From Nanobdellota archaeon (GTDB lineage: Archaea > Nanobdellota > Nanobdellia > Pacearchaeales > GW2011-AR1), in the NCBI GenBank assembly GCA_024654505.1, contig JANLHN010000013.1, forward strand, positions 1 through 60,224: a DNA stretch of 60,224 nt. Reading direction: 5' to 3'. This document shows positions 24,490-33,740 of the stretch, in pieces. Numbering within the stretch: position 1 is the first letter of the stretch; every line of letters starts with the position of its first letter. A program made the translations under genes and the position numbers. The notes beneath the pieces were generated by a model. That model was not told where the DNA came from. It made no database searches and saw only the letters and a program-made list of their open reading frames with translations.

Positions 24490-26874
24490 TTAAATCCTAT
24501 GACAAGCCCCCAAATCCCCTTCAAATAATTTCAATCCAGAAGGAATCTTAATTCCCTTCATTTCATCCTTTAGAGAAATGCCTTTTTCTTTCTTTGCTTT
24601 CCAAACCATTTGATTAAATTCCATCAGACCCATAACAATTTTTCCATCCCCTTTAAAATTTGTTTTCTTAGAGGCAGGCCAATCAACTCCCAATAAATCA
24701 ATTCCTTTTTCTTCAGCAATAACAGAGGTTATTTGTGGAATCACTGGATAAATTAACGTTAAGAATCTTTCCAGGATAAAATGTAATGTCCACTTTGCAG
24801 AAGCAGACTCAGCAACACTAAACTTACTCTCTTCGTTATAAGCTCTTGCCTTAACCATCTCAACATAATGTGAAGCAAAAGTATCCCAAAGAAACTTTCT
24901 TAATTCCTGAGCAGGATTATTAAAGTCATATTTAGAATAGGAATCATCACAAAGATTAGTTATTCCCTCTGTATAATTAACAAATAAAATATCTAAGTCT
25001 GTCAACTTTGGTCTATTCTTCGGCTTCTCAAACATCATAACAAATCGTGAAACGTTAAGCAGTTTATTCAGAGTCTTTCTCTCAGCCCTAATCTTCTCTC
25101 TAGAACAAATAAAATCTCCCTTAGATAAATCTCCCTCAGTCGCAGACCACATTCTAAGCGCCTCTGCTCCATCTTCATTTAAAATATCTCGGGGGTCAAT
25201 AACATTCCCAAGAGACTTGGACATCTTTCTACCTTTCTCATCAAGAATATGTTGATGAATCCAAACATCTTCAAAACAAGCCTTTCCAGTCTCTAAGAAA
25301 CCCCTAAGAATTGTATAATAAAGCCAAGTCCTAACAATTTCTTTTCCCTGTGGTCTAAGCGTCGCCGGATATGCTCTTTTAAAAAACTCTTTATTAATTC
25401 CATACTTAAGCATATTCAATTCAGAAATCGAAGAATCAAACCATGTATCAAGTACCCTTTCCTCCCCCTTCCACTTTTTGTCTGGAAAATCTCTAACTTT
25501 TCCAACAACTTTTTTCTTTTTAGAATCAAAAACTTCAGCTTCATTTGGCGGGCTTGATTTCCATGGTTCAACATAAACTTCCTTAGGGGCTAGAGCAACA
25601 AAATCTCCAGAATACCAGAGGGGAACTGGAGTCGCATAATATCTCCGACGACTAATTGGCCAATCAATTGAAACAGAATCAATCCAAGCATCGAGTATTT
25701 TTTTAGAATTCTCTGGATAAAAATTAATCTTTTTGCTTATCTTTCTTAAATCATCCTTAAACTTCAACTGTTCCAAATAAAATTCTGGCATTTCAATAAA
25801 TTCAATCTCTGCCTTAGACCTTTCAGAAATAGGGGTTCGATGAACAATCTTTTCTTGTTTAACAAGAAGACCTTTCTCCTTAAGAAGTTCAATCATTTTT
25901 TTCCTAGCTTCCTTAACAGCCAACCCTTCCAAAACACCCGCCTCCTCATTCATACGACCATCTTGATTAATTGCAATTCTAGGAACCAACCCCATTTCCC
26001 TAAAAAATTGAATATCTGATAAATCTCCTGCAGAACACATCATTGCAATCCCAGTCCCCTTATCAATTTGCGCAAGAGGATGGGCCTTAATTGGAACCTC
26101 ACTATTAAATATAGGAGAAATCGCAGTCTTTCCATCAAGTTTTTTATAGCGTTTGTCTTCGGGATTAAAGATGACCATTCCACAAGTTGCAATTAATTCT
26201 GGTCTAGTCGTTCCAATAATAATCTCTTCGCCAGTTTCCTTAACCTTCCACTTTATATCATTAAAATCAGATGAAATTTCTAAATAATCAATCTCCGAAT
26301 CTGCAATAGTTGTTCGAAGTTTTGTATCCCAATTATTAATCCTTAAATCTTCATAAATCAAACCCTTTTTATATAACTCTACAAAAGTCTGTTGAGTAAT
26401 TTTCCTATATTCCGGAGAATCAGTGTTATAAATTTCCCCAACCCCCTCACCCTCTTTGTAAGAAGAAAAAGAAATACCAAGCCGAGCAAAAGAATCCACA
26501 GACTCTACAGAACACTCACTCAATAACTTTTCACAATATTCTACAAACTTCTCTCTTCCAACCTTGAATGGAGAAACATTATACTTCTTCTCTGCAGCCA
26601 TTTCTATAGGCAAGCCATTCCTATCCAATCCTAAGGGAAATAAAACCTCTTTACCCTTCATCCTTTGATACCTAGCAAAAAAATCCATAAAACAATAAGT
26701 CACGGCATGGCCCATGTGGATTGGAGAATTAATATATGGTGGAGGAGTATCTATAGAATATATCTTCTTCTTTGTCCCCACGTTAAATTTGAACAATTCT
26801 GCCTTTTGCCAATTACTCGTAATTTCCTTTTCTATCTCAATATTCCAATTCTTTATCTCTGAAAACTTCACCAT
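24490..26874 (-). CDS. valS: Valyl-tRNA synthetase
   Basis: 794 residues. Class I signatures: PPPYINSPIHMGHA (HIGH region) and KMSKSLGN (KMSKS). The editing domain (GTTRPELIATCGMV) and DWPISRRRYYATPVPLWY plus DTWFDSSISELNMLKY fit the ValRS subgroup rather than IleRS or LeuRS. It lacks the long C-terminal coiled coil of bacterial ValRS, as in many archaea. Its stop lies two bases before the aRF1 start, so the two are one unit. topA is divergent. Confidence 0.92.
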   Translation of the reverse strand: MVKFSEIKNWNIEIEKEITSNWQKAELFKFNVGTKKKIYSIDTPPPYINSPIHMGHAVTYCFMDFFARYQRMKGKEVLFPLGLDRNGLPIEMAAEKKYNVSPFKVGREKFVEYCEKLLSECSVESVDSFARLGISFSSYKEGEGVGEIYNTDSPEYRKITQQTFVELYKKGLIYEDLRINNWDTKLRTTIADSEIDYLEISSDFNDIKWKVKETGEEIIIGTTRPELIATCGMVIFNPEDKRYKKLDGKTAISPIFNSEVPIKAHPLAQIDKGTGIAMMCSAGDLSDIQFFREMGLVPRIAINQDGRMNEEAGVLEGLAVKEARKKMIELLKEKGLLVKQEKIVHRTPISERSKAEIEFIEMPEFYLEQLKFKDDLRKISKKINFYPENSKKILDAWIDSVSIDWPISRRRYYATPVPLWYSGDFVALAPKEVYVEPWKSSPPNEAEVFDSKKKKVVGKVRDFPDKKWKGEERVLDTWFDSSISELNMLKYGINKEFFKRAYPATLRPQGKEIVRTWLYYTILRGFLETGKACFEDVWIHQHILDEKGRKMSKSLGNVIDPRDILNEDGAEALRMWSATEGDLSKGDFICSREKIRAERKTLNKLLNVSRFVMMFEKPKNRPKLTDLDILFVNYTEGITNLCDDSYSKYDFNNPAQELRKFLWDTFASHYVEMVKARAYNEESKFSVAESASAKWTLHFILERFLTLIYPVIPQITSVIAEEKGIDLLGVDWPASKKTNFKGDGKIVMGLMEFNQMVWKAKKEKGISLKDEMKGIKIPSGLKLFEGDLGACHRI

Positions 26875-26964
26875 ACCCCATCAAAACCACCCATCTTTAA
26901 AAGATTGTTGATTGGAGGGTTTTCCAAAACATTTTAAAAACAAGTCATTCCTAGTTATAATATA

Positions 26965-29148
26965 ATGGGAGAAAACAACACTACCCTAATCATTACTGAA
27001 AAGCCTCAGGCGGCAGAAAAGATAGCTGCAGCATTAAGCGGAGCCACTGACGAGAAAATCACAACAAAAGATAAGGTTTCTTATTATGAATTCTTTAAAG
27101 GAGACAAAAGATACCTCGTTGGTTGCGCCGTAGGTCACCTTTTCGGGATTCAGCAAAAATCCGCAAGAGGACCCTTCCCAAACTTTGAGATAGGATGGCA
27201 ACCCTCTCATCAGAAAAAATCTGGTTCCTTCACTAAAAAATATTTAGATGTTTTGAAAAAGCTTGCAAAAGAGTCCGATGAGTTTATTGTTGCAACGGAC
27301 TTTGATGTGGAAGGAGAGGTCATTGGATGGAATGTTATAAGATTTATTTGTAAAAAGAAAGATGCAAAAAGAATGAAGTTCTCCTCCCTTACAAAAGACT
27401 CTTTGGATGAAAGTTTCAAAAATCTAATGCCCTCTTTAAACTGGGGCGCAGCATTCGCGGGAGAAACCAGACATTTTGTAGACTGGTATTATGGAGTAAA
27501 CCTCTCTAGAGGTCTAATGAAAGCCTTGTCCTCCGCAGGAACCTTTAGAATACTCTCTATTGGAAGAATTCAAGGCCCTGCACTAAAAATGCTAAATGAT
27601 AGAGAAACAGAAATTGAGAAGTTTAAACCAGAACCCTATTGGCAAATCTTCCTTCAAATTAAGGATATCAAAAATCAAAAATTAGAAGTTAAACATCCAA
27701 AAGATATTTTTAATGAATCAGAACTTTTAAAATTCAAACACCTCCAGGGAAAAGATGGAGAAGCAACAACCACAATAAAAGAAAATGTTGTAGAACCTCC
27801 AGCCCCTTTTGATTTAACTACTCTCCAAACAGAAGCCTACAAGAATCATGGATTCACTCCTTCTCAAACCCTGAAGATTGCTCAAAAACTATATCTCTCT
27901 GGAGTAATCTCCTATCCTAGAACCTCTAGCCAAAAATATCCAAAAGATATTGATTATAAAAAAATTCTCAAAAATCTAAACAAGTTCACAACCCTTGTAA
28001 AGTATGCCGTAAGAGATGTTCCAATTGAAGGAATTAAAACTGACCCTGCACATCCTGCAATTTATCCCACTGGAGAAGGAGGAAAAATTCCAGAAACCGA
28101 TAAGAAAATTTATGACCTAATTGTCAAGAGGTTTATTTCTTGTTTTTGCGAATCAGCAATTTTAGAAAATAAAAATGTTAAGGTTGATGTAAATGATTTA
28201 AATTTCACAGCAAATGGAACCAAAATAGAAAAATTGGGGTGGATGCAAGTATACCCTCATTCAACAAAAGAAAGCTCCGTTCCAACAATAAACGGAAAAG
28301 TTGAAGTCACAGAAATTAGAACAGAGGAAAAACAAACAACTCCTCCAAGAAGATATTCTGCAGCCTCATTAGTAAAAGAACTAGAAAAAAGAAACCTTGG
28401 AACAAAGGCTACAAGGGCAGAAATTGTAGAGACTCTTTATTCTAGAGGATATGTTAAGGAAAAAAGTATCGAAGTAACAGAACTGGGAAAAAGGATGATA
28501 GAAACCCTAGATGAATATGCCCCTATAATTCTCGATGAAGAATTAACAAAACAAATGGATGGTGAATTAGAAAAGATAGAAATGTCTGATAAAGACCTTG
28601 AAAGTAAAGAGAAAAAAGTTTTAGAAGAGGCTAAGAAAATAATAAGAAAAATAGCCCAGGGAATGACAAAGAACTTAGAAGAAATGGGGAAAAAATTAGC
28701 CGACGCCAATGCAGTAGTTTGGGAACAAGAAAAAGAAGCAAACACTATGTCTCAATGCCCCATCTGTCACGAAGGAAATCTTAGAGTAATGTATGGAAAA
28801 AGATTTTCAAGATATTTCGTCAGCTGCGATGCCTACCCCAAATGTAAAACAATCTTCTCCCTCCCTCCAAGAGGAATGATGAAACCGGCAAGAGATAAGG
28901 AGGGCACCATAGAAACATGTCCTGAATGTAACTTCCCCCAAATTATCTCCTTACAAAAAGGAAGAGCTCCCTGGAAACTTTGTTTCAACCCTCAATGTTC
29001 AACAAATGAAGAATCTCAAAGAAAGAAAGAAGAATTCAAAGCAAAGCTAAAAACCGGTGAAATCGAAATCGCCGAAGATGGTAAGGTCATCGACCACGGC
29101 AAAGAAGACGAGAAGAAGGTTAAGAAAAAGGTAAAGAAGAAGTCTTAA
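26965..29148 (+). CDS. topA: DNA topoisomerase I (type IA)
   Basis: 727 residues. TOPRIM domain (LIITEKPQAAEKIAAAL; DFDVEGEVIGWN), catalytic tyrosine in GVISYPRTSSQ (Tyr317), and C-terminal zinc ribbons (CPICHEGNL ... C; CPECNFPQ ... C). It relaxes negative supercoils. A Lys-rich tail follows. The 3' end overlaps the convergent dph2 stop by four bases. Confidence 0.94.
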   Translation: MGENNTTLIITEKPQAAEKIAAALSGATDEKITTKDKVSYYEFFKGDKRYLVGCAVGHLFGIQQKSARGPFPNFEIGWQPSHQKKSGSFTKKYLDVLKKLAKESDEFIVATDFDVEGEVIGWNVIRFICKKKDAKRMKFSSLTKDSLDESFKNLMPSLNWGAAFAGETRHFVDWYYGVNLSRGLMKALSSAGTFRILSIGRIQGPALKMLNDRETEIEKFKPEPYWQIFLQIKDIKNQKLEVKHPKDIFNESELLKFKHLQGKDGEATTTIKENVVEPPAPFDLTTLQTEAYKNHGFTPSQTLKIAQKLYLSGVISYPRTSSQKYPKDIDYKKILKNLNKFTTLVKYAVRDVPIEGIKTDPAHPAIYPTGEGGKIPETDKKIYDLIVKRFISCFCESAILENKNVKVDVNDLNFTANGTKIEKLGWMQVYPHSTKESSVPTINGKVEVTEIRTEEKQTTPPRRYSAASLVKELEKRNLGTKATRAEIVETLYSRGYVKEKSIEVTELGKRMIETLDEYAPIILDEELTKQMDGELEKIEMSDKDLESKEKKVLEEAKKIIRKIAQGMTKNLEEMGKKLADANAVVWEQEKEANTMSQCPICHEGNLRVMYGKRFSRYFVSCDAYPKCKTIFSLPPRGMMKPARDKEGTIETCPECNFPQIISLQKGRAPWKLCFNPQCSTNEESQRKKEEFKAKLKTGEIEIAEDGKVIDHGKEDEKKVKKKVKKKS

Positions 29149-30113
29149 ACAACCCCTTCCTTCAAAAAATCATCCATAGACTTCTCACCAATTGCAACCA
29201 ATGCTTCCTTCATAGTGATTAAAGGCTTTGAATATCTAGCAAAATCATCAATGGCAATTCTGGGACAAGCAAGCTCAACAAAAGCATCAACATCATAAAA
29301 ATTCATTAACTTATCTGGAGACAATTCATTCATAGTAATTAAAATAACTTCCTTCCCCTCTTTCTTCAATTTATCAACAACAAAACTTGGTGAGCCAAAC
29401 TTCTGCCCAGGTTTAGCTTCAATAATCACTCCAACCTTAGAAGCGGTCTTAAACTTATCAATTGCAACAATCCTTTGCCGAATAATTTTATCACGAACCC
29501 CCTCCATCGACCTAACTTTATCATTGTAAACATCAAGCAAGATAACTGGCTTTTCAACAGCTAGACAAGCCCCCATTGAATGGAAATTGTTTCCCAAAAT
29601 AACAAATGCATCAACTTTATCCGCAATTGATTTTAATCCCCCAAACTCACAACCAATAACATGTCCTGAATAGGCAGCGTAACCTTTCTTCACACTAATA
29701 ATTATCTTTTTTCCAGCATTTTCATAAAACTTAACAACACTATCAATATCATGCTTATGTTGTACAGAATGGGACAACCCAATAGTATCATATTTTTTAA
29801 TAAAAGATAATGATTTTTTTAATATTTTCTTCAAATCAAGCTCATCCTTAACTTCAATATAAAGAATTGGAAAATCAGATTTAATAAATTGGGCATGGCC
29901 AAAATGAACAAGTAAATCTGCTCCAACATCTTTAGCCTCTTGTGTGGAAATTGAACATCCCCCCCAACAAGTTTCACCAGAAAAAACTGCTTCAATTCCC
30001 ATTCCTTCAATCTTCCTTTTTATCTCAAAAGCATTCTGTTTTATTCCTTCAGGTAGTTGAACCAAAACCCGTTTGGGTTTAAGTCGTTTCAACTCACTTT
30101 CAAGCTTTTCCAT
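29145..30113 (-). CDS. dph2: Diphthamide synthase Dph2, archaeal homodimer type
   Basis: 322 residues from the ATG at 30113; in-frame starts at 30131 and 30206 exist but the chosen one fits the family. The three cluster cysteines are in ETCWGGCS, VIGCEFGG and ELACPRIAIDD. The enzyme uses a non-classical radical SAM cluster to transfer 3-amino-3-carboxypropyl to the histidine of elongation factor 2. Archaea have one such protein. Convergent with topA. Confidence 0.88.
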   Translation of the reverse strand: MEKLESELKRLKPKRVLVQLPEGIKQNAFEIKRKIEGMGIEAVFSGETCWGGCSISTQEAKDVGADLLVHFGHAQFIKSDFPILYIEVKDELDLKKILKKSLSFIKKYDTIGLSHSVQHKHDIDSVVKFYENAGKKIIISVKKGYAAYSGHVIGCEFGGLKSIADKVDAFVILGNNFHSMGACLAVEKPVILLDVYNDKVRSMEGVRDKIIRQRIVAIDKFKTASKVGVIIEAKPGQKFGSPSFVVDKLKKEGKEVILITMNELSPDKLMNFYDVDAFVELACPRIAIDDFARYSKPLITMKEALVAIGEKSMDDFLKEGVV

Positions 30114-30206
30114 CTCAAAGTTTAATACCATGTTTGAAAAGGGAGTAATGGGTTTTTGAAGTTTTGGGTAATCGCTCAATTCACTCACGAAAGACGGTTG
30201 CTTCAC

Positions 30207-30407
30207 AATTATCTAGAACGTAATTTCGCGCTTCGCATGATTTGTAAATAAATCGCTCGGAATTGACTTGACCAAGCATGTTAAGAAGATTAGATATTAC
30301 TAAATTATCCTTAAGTGGAACACCTTGTCTGGAGGCAGGTGTGGAGTGATTGTTTTATAAATCCCCTTCTCCTTAATAGAATATAGACGAAGACACGCAT
30401 TAACGAT
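30207..30407. other. Gap between dph2 and radB with one strong hairpin
   Basis: No convincing gene is visible. A hairpin with ACACC/GGTGT outer arms and a TGTC/GGCA inner stem (plus-strand sense) lies at about 30329-30350. A TATA-like TTTTATAAAT at about 30353-30362 lies beside it; on the minus strand it could start a transcript that begins with this hairpin and runs into dph2 as a long leader. No RNA family was recognised. Confidence 0.35.
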
Positions 30408-31148
30408 TCAAAAAAACCCCTTCTTCCGAATCCCAGAATTAACAATCTCAAAATAGAATTCTTTATCTGGTAAACTCCTATGTTTCTTCAAAACGACCTT
30501 CCTCTTCCCTCCAAAATTCTTTAATTCAATTAAACATTTACTCCAATATTTTAACAAATCTCCTCCGACCATTGAAACTTCCCTCTCCAACCTCTGGGCC
30601 TCATCATCTCCCCTAACAAAAGAAGCATAAACTTGATTAGTTACAACAACAGGAATATTTTGCTTCCGCGCAATTTCATTCAAACTCCGAAGCTGATTTG
30701 CAAGTTTCCTATTAACCTCTCCGATTTTTTTAGTATCGTTCGCCGTAATTGCTGCACCAAGCTCAAGCCGATAAAGCATAGCAATAGAATCAACAATAAT
30801 CAATGTAACGTCTCCTTTTCTCACATGTTTCAAAAGGTCTTCAAAGGCCTTTTCCTGTTCTTCAAAAGAGGTTGGTTTCAAAAGAAGAACATTTTGTAAA
30901 GAAGCCTCAATCTCTTCGCGAGTCCCTCCATGAATCTGTTTAAATCTCTCAGTAGAAAATCCTCCCTCCGTATCAATAAAGATAACTTTGTTCCCCTTCT
31001 TTGCTTGAGAAACCGCAACAATAATACAAAAATTAGATTTCCCAGAACCTCCAGGACCATAAAGTGTTGTGATTATATCTGTTTCATAACCCCCAAAAAG
31101 AAACTTATTCAAATCATAAGACCCTGCAGAAATTCTTGCCCTATCCAT
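30408..31148 (-). CDS. radB: DNA repair and recombination protein RadB
   Basis: 246 residues. RecA-fold ATPase core only: Walker A GPGGSGKSN, Walker B LIIVDSIAML, and VVVTNQVYAS; the N-terminal helix-hairpin-helix domain of RadA is absent, which is the mark of RadB. RadB helps load RadA in homologous recombination. Length agrees with the family. Upstream on the same strand are rpoL, rad50 and mre11, so repair genes cluster here. Confidence 0.92.
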   Translation of the reverse strand: MDRARISAGSYDLNKFLFGGYETDIITTLYGPGGSGKSNFCIIVAVSQAKKGNKVIFIDTEGGFSTERFKQIHGGTREEIEASLQNVLLLKPTSFEEQEKAFEDLLKHVRKGDVTLIIVDSIAMLYRLELGAAITANDTKKIGEVNRKLANQLRSLNEIARKQNIPVVVTNQVYASFVRGDDEAQRLEREVSMVGGDLLKYWSKCLIELKNFGGKRKVVLKKHRSLPDKEFYFEIVNSGIRKKGFF

Positions 31149-31203
31149 AAAAAAACAAGAATCAAGAAGATTAAAAGGATTTATGTGATTAAGATAACTA
31201 AAT

Positions 31204-31458
31204 TCACTTCATCTTATTAAATTCAACAACTACAGAATCAATTTCTTTTTCAAGAGCCTTAATTGCGTCTCTCAAAAGTTTTTTTGGATTTGGCCCTTCA
31301 ATATGCAAAACAGGTGATCTTGTTGGGTGGTCTCTTTTCCAAGCAGCCACTTTAGCCCCTTCTTTATTTAAATAAACTCTCAAAATTTCAACAATTGTCA
31401 AGCTATCAATCTCCACATCTAGAGAATCTTTGATTTCATTAAGAATCTTAACTTCCAT
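31204..31458 (-). CDS. rpoL: RNA polymerase subunit L (Rpb11-like)
   Basis: 84 residues from the ATG at 31458. The pattern VAAWKRDHPTRSPVLHIEGPNPKKLLRDAIKAL follows RpoL/Rpb11, where the HP motif and following strand form the RpoD-RpoL dimer that nucleates polymerase assembly. Length agrees. An in-frame upstream codon at 31524 would add residues with no match and is rejected. Confidence 0.88.
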   Translation of the reverse strand: MEVKILNEIKDSLDVEIDSLTIVEILRVYLNKEGAKVAAWKRDHPTRSPVLHIEGPNPKKLLRDAIKALEKEIDSVVVEFNKMK

Positions 31459-31544
31459 GATTATATGGACTTTAGAGGATTTAAAAGCGTTTTGGTGTAT
31501 GCTTTCAGCATGTTTGTCGAACAAGTTCGCTAATAATCTTAACT

Positions 31545-31690
31545 AAAAAAGAGCTTCGCGCATAAGTAATCCCAAAACGAAGCTATTCTAACAACCTCAA
31601 CAAAAATAATACAATCTAGTCAAAGAGTTCAACACATTACCTAATTCCCCTTGGAGCAAGCGTCTTGGACTTATCCAGACGCGAGCTATT
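31545..31690 (-). terminator. Structured gap after rad50 with terminator-like hairpin
   Basis: Reading from the rad50 stop, a hairpin with GCGTC/GACGC arms and an inner TGGA/TCCA stem comes within about 15 bases. Further on, AGCTTCG/CGAAGCT arms (31552-31558, 31578-31584) are followed by a run of six T on the minus strand (31545-31550), the look of a terminator. The 145 bases between could be a 3' UTR or a small RNA; no family was recognised. Confidence 0.45.
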
Positions 31691-31694
31691 TCAT

Positions 31695-33740
31695 TTATCC
31701 TTCAACCCTGCTAATCCCTTCCTTCTTCACCCTAATAACATGGTCCACAAAACCCTCAATTTTCTCTTCATGACTTACAAGAATAATTTGCTCAGCCCTT
31801 AATTGGTCAAAAATATCCCTCATTTTATCAATCTGTTCTGTAGCAAAACCATCAGTAGGTTCATCAAGAATCACAACGTTCTTCGTTTTAATGCTAGACA
31901 ACATCGAATTTAAAACCTGATTCAAAGACAATCGATAAGCCAACGCAGTAGCTGTTCTTTCTCCACCAGACAAGAATTCATAATCTATTTCATAATCCTG
32001 ATTAGAGATAATGGGGGTAAAATCTTCATCGAGTCGAACAGAGAGTAAATCGGAAACAAGCATTGAAAACCATTCAGAAAAAATTGTGGAGAATTCATTT
32101 CGAAGCTTTGCCAAAACATTCTTTTCAGTAAGGTTAATCATAGTCATAAATTTCTCCCCAAGCCAATCTTGTAATCCTCTAAGATAATTTATCTGTTCAC
32201 GAATTACTTCTTTTTCCCCAATCTCTTTCTGTAACTCAACCAACCGCTCTTTTAAGATTTCCAACTCTTTGTTTCTAGTTGCAAGAGAAATTTCTTTAAC
32301 CCTCGCCAAATCATTTGCCCTATCAAAATCAGCTTCAGCCTTATCAAAGGCCTCTTGGGAATTCTCAAAAGATTTCAACTTAATTTCTAACTCTTCAATC
32401 TGCGCCCTCAATTGTGCAACCTCATTTAAGGTTCTATCAAGAACAAAGGAGTCACTTTTTATTTTTGTCTCAATACCCCTCTGATGCTCTAACTTTATCT
32501 TATTTTGTTGCAAAAGAGTCTTATCAGTCTCATAACCTTTAACCAATTCCTTCTCAACCTCAATCTCTTTAACAATTTGTCTCTTCTCAACAAACTTAAT
32601 TTCAAGCTCACGATTAATTTCTTCTATATCAAATTGGGTCCTCTTGGAAATTTTATCTTTATGCTCTTCTCCCACCTTCTGGAAACATGTTGGACAGTTT
32701 TCAATAGAAATAATTTTCTCGCGGAGTTTCAATGGCGTCTCCTTTTGGGATTCTAAAACAGAAATTCTAGAAGTCAAATTTAAAAATTGTTCATTTCGTT
32801 CATCTAACAAATTGCGATGCTTCTCTAAGAGTCTCAAAACTTCTTTTAACCGACTCTCTGAAAAATCAACAGTTTCTCCCAATTGATTCTGCATCAAAAC
32901 AATCTCTTTTTTCATTCTTACCTCTAAATCTTTTTTACCTTGAAAGATTGCCCTTAATCTTCCCAAATCAGAGTCTATTTTCCGCTTTTCTTCTAAAGTT
33001 TTTTGTAAAAAGGACACCCTTTCTTCTTTCTCTGTTTTTTCCTTCAAAGAAGTCTGATATTCTATCTTCAGATTATTTGCCTCCCTTGCTAAAAGAATTT
33101 TTCGTTCATTCTCTAGGTTAAACTTCTCCTTAAGAAGATTTAATTCAAGAACTAAAACTTCTTTAATTTTAATAGAATCTCTGATATTCTGTAAAAAAAT
33201 CTGAACATTCTCTTTAATTCGTTTATACCTGTCTATTCCAAAAATATGTCTCAAGGTATCTAACCTAACCTCTGGCCTTTCCTGGATGATTTCTTTCATT
33301 TCCTCTTGAGGAGTATAAACAGTGAATTTGTATAAAAGATTGGACTTCTTGATAAACTCTTTAGGATAGTTTAGCAAACGAATTACCCTATCCTTCATCT
33401 CAGATGTTGAGAGCTCTTCTTGACGAGACCCAATAGTGATAATATTTGAATCCTGACTAATACTCCCATTTTTACTTTTTTTAATTGTCCTCTCAAGAAC
33501 AACCAACTCTCCATCAATTTCTAATTCCAATCCCGCATAAGCTTCATCTTCCCCCTGCCTCAATATGGAAGCCCCTTTTTGTCCCGGCTGAAGACCAAAC
33601 AAAGCAAATTGTAATCCTAAAAGAATCGAAGTTTTTCCAGAACCAATATCTCCTGCCAAGAGAACAGACCCTTTTGGAAAGACAATCTCAAGATTTTCAT
33701 AACTCCGAATGTTCCTCAATTTTAATTTTTTAAACAACAT
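31695..33740 (-). CDS. rad50: DNA double-strand break repair ATPase Rad50
   Basis: 681 residues from the ATG at 33740, overlapping the mre11 stop (TGATG). Walker A GDIGSGKTS, a long coiled coil with the zinc hook CPTC in the middle, signature LSGGERTATALAYRLSL, and Walker B VVILDEPTDGF. With Mre11 it binds and processes broken ends. It is clearly shorter than typical archaeal Rad50 (about 850-900), the loss being in the coiled coil. Confidence 0.93.
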   Translation of the reverse strand: MLFKKLKLRNIRSYENLEIVFPKGSVLLAGDIGSGKTSILLGLQFALFGLQPGQKGASILRQGEDEAYAGLELEIDGELVVLERTIKKSKNGSISQDSNIITIGSRQEELSTSEMKDRVIRLLNYPKEFIKKSNLLYKFTVYTPQEEMKEIIQERPEVRLDTLRHIFGIDRYKRIKENVQIFLQNIRDSIKIKEVLVLELNLLKEKFNLENERKILLAREANNLKIEYQTSLKEKTEKEERVSFLQKTLEEKRKIDSDLGRLRAIFQGKKDLEVRMKKEIVLMQNQLGETVDFSESRLKEVLRLLEKHRNLLDERNEQFLNLTSRISVLESQKETPLKLREKIISIENCPTCFQKVGEEHKDKISKRTQFDIEEINRELEIKFVEKRQIVKEIEVEKELVKGYETDKTLLQQNKIKLEHQRGIETKIKSDSFVLDRTLNEVAQLRAQIEELEIKLKSFENSQEAFDKAEADFDRANDLARVKEISLATRNKELEILKERLVELQKEIGEKEVIREQINYLRGLQDWLGEKFMTMINLTEKNVLAKLRNEFSTIFSEWFSMLVSDLLSVRLDEDFTPIISNQDYEIDYEFLSGGERTATALAYRLSLNQVLNSMLSSIKTKNVVILDEPTDGFATEQIDKMRDIFDQLRAEQIILVSHEEKIEGFVDHVIRVKKEGISRVEG

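Noticed and set aside
30329-30362. H/ACA guide RNA at the dph2-radB gap
   Set aside because: One hairpin but no clear ACA box or k-turn at the required positions.
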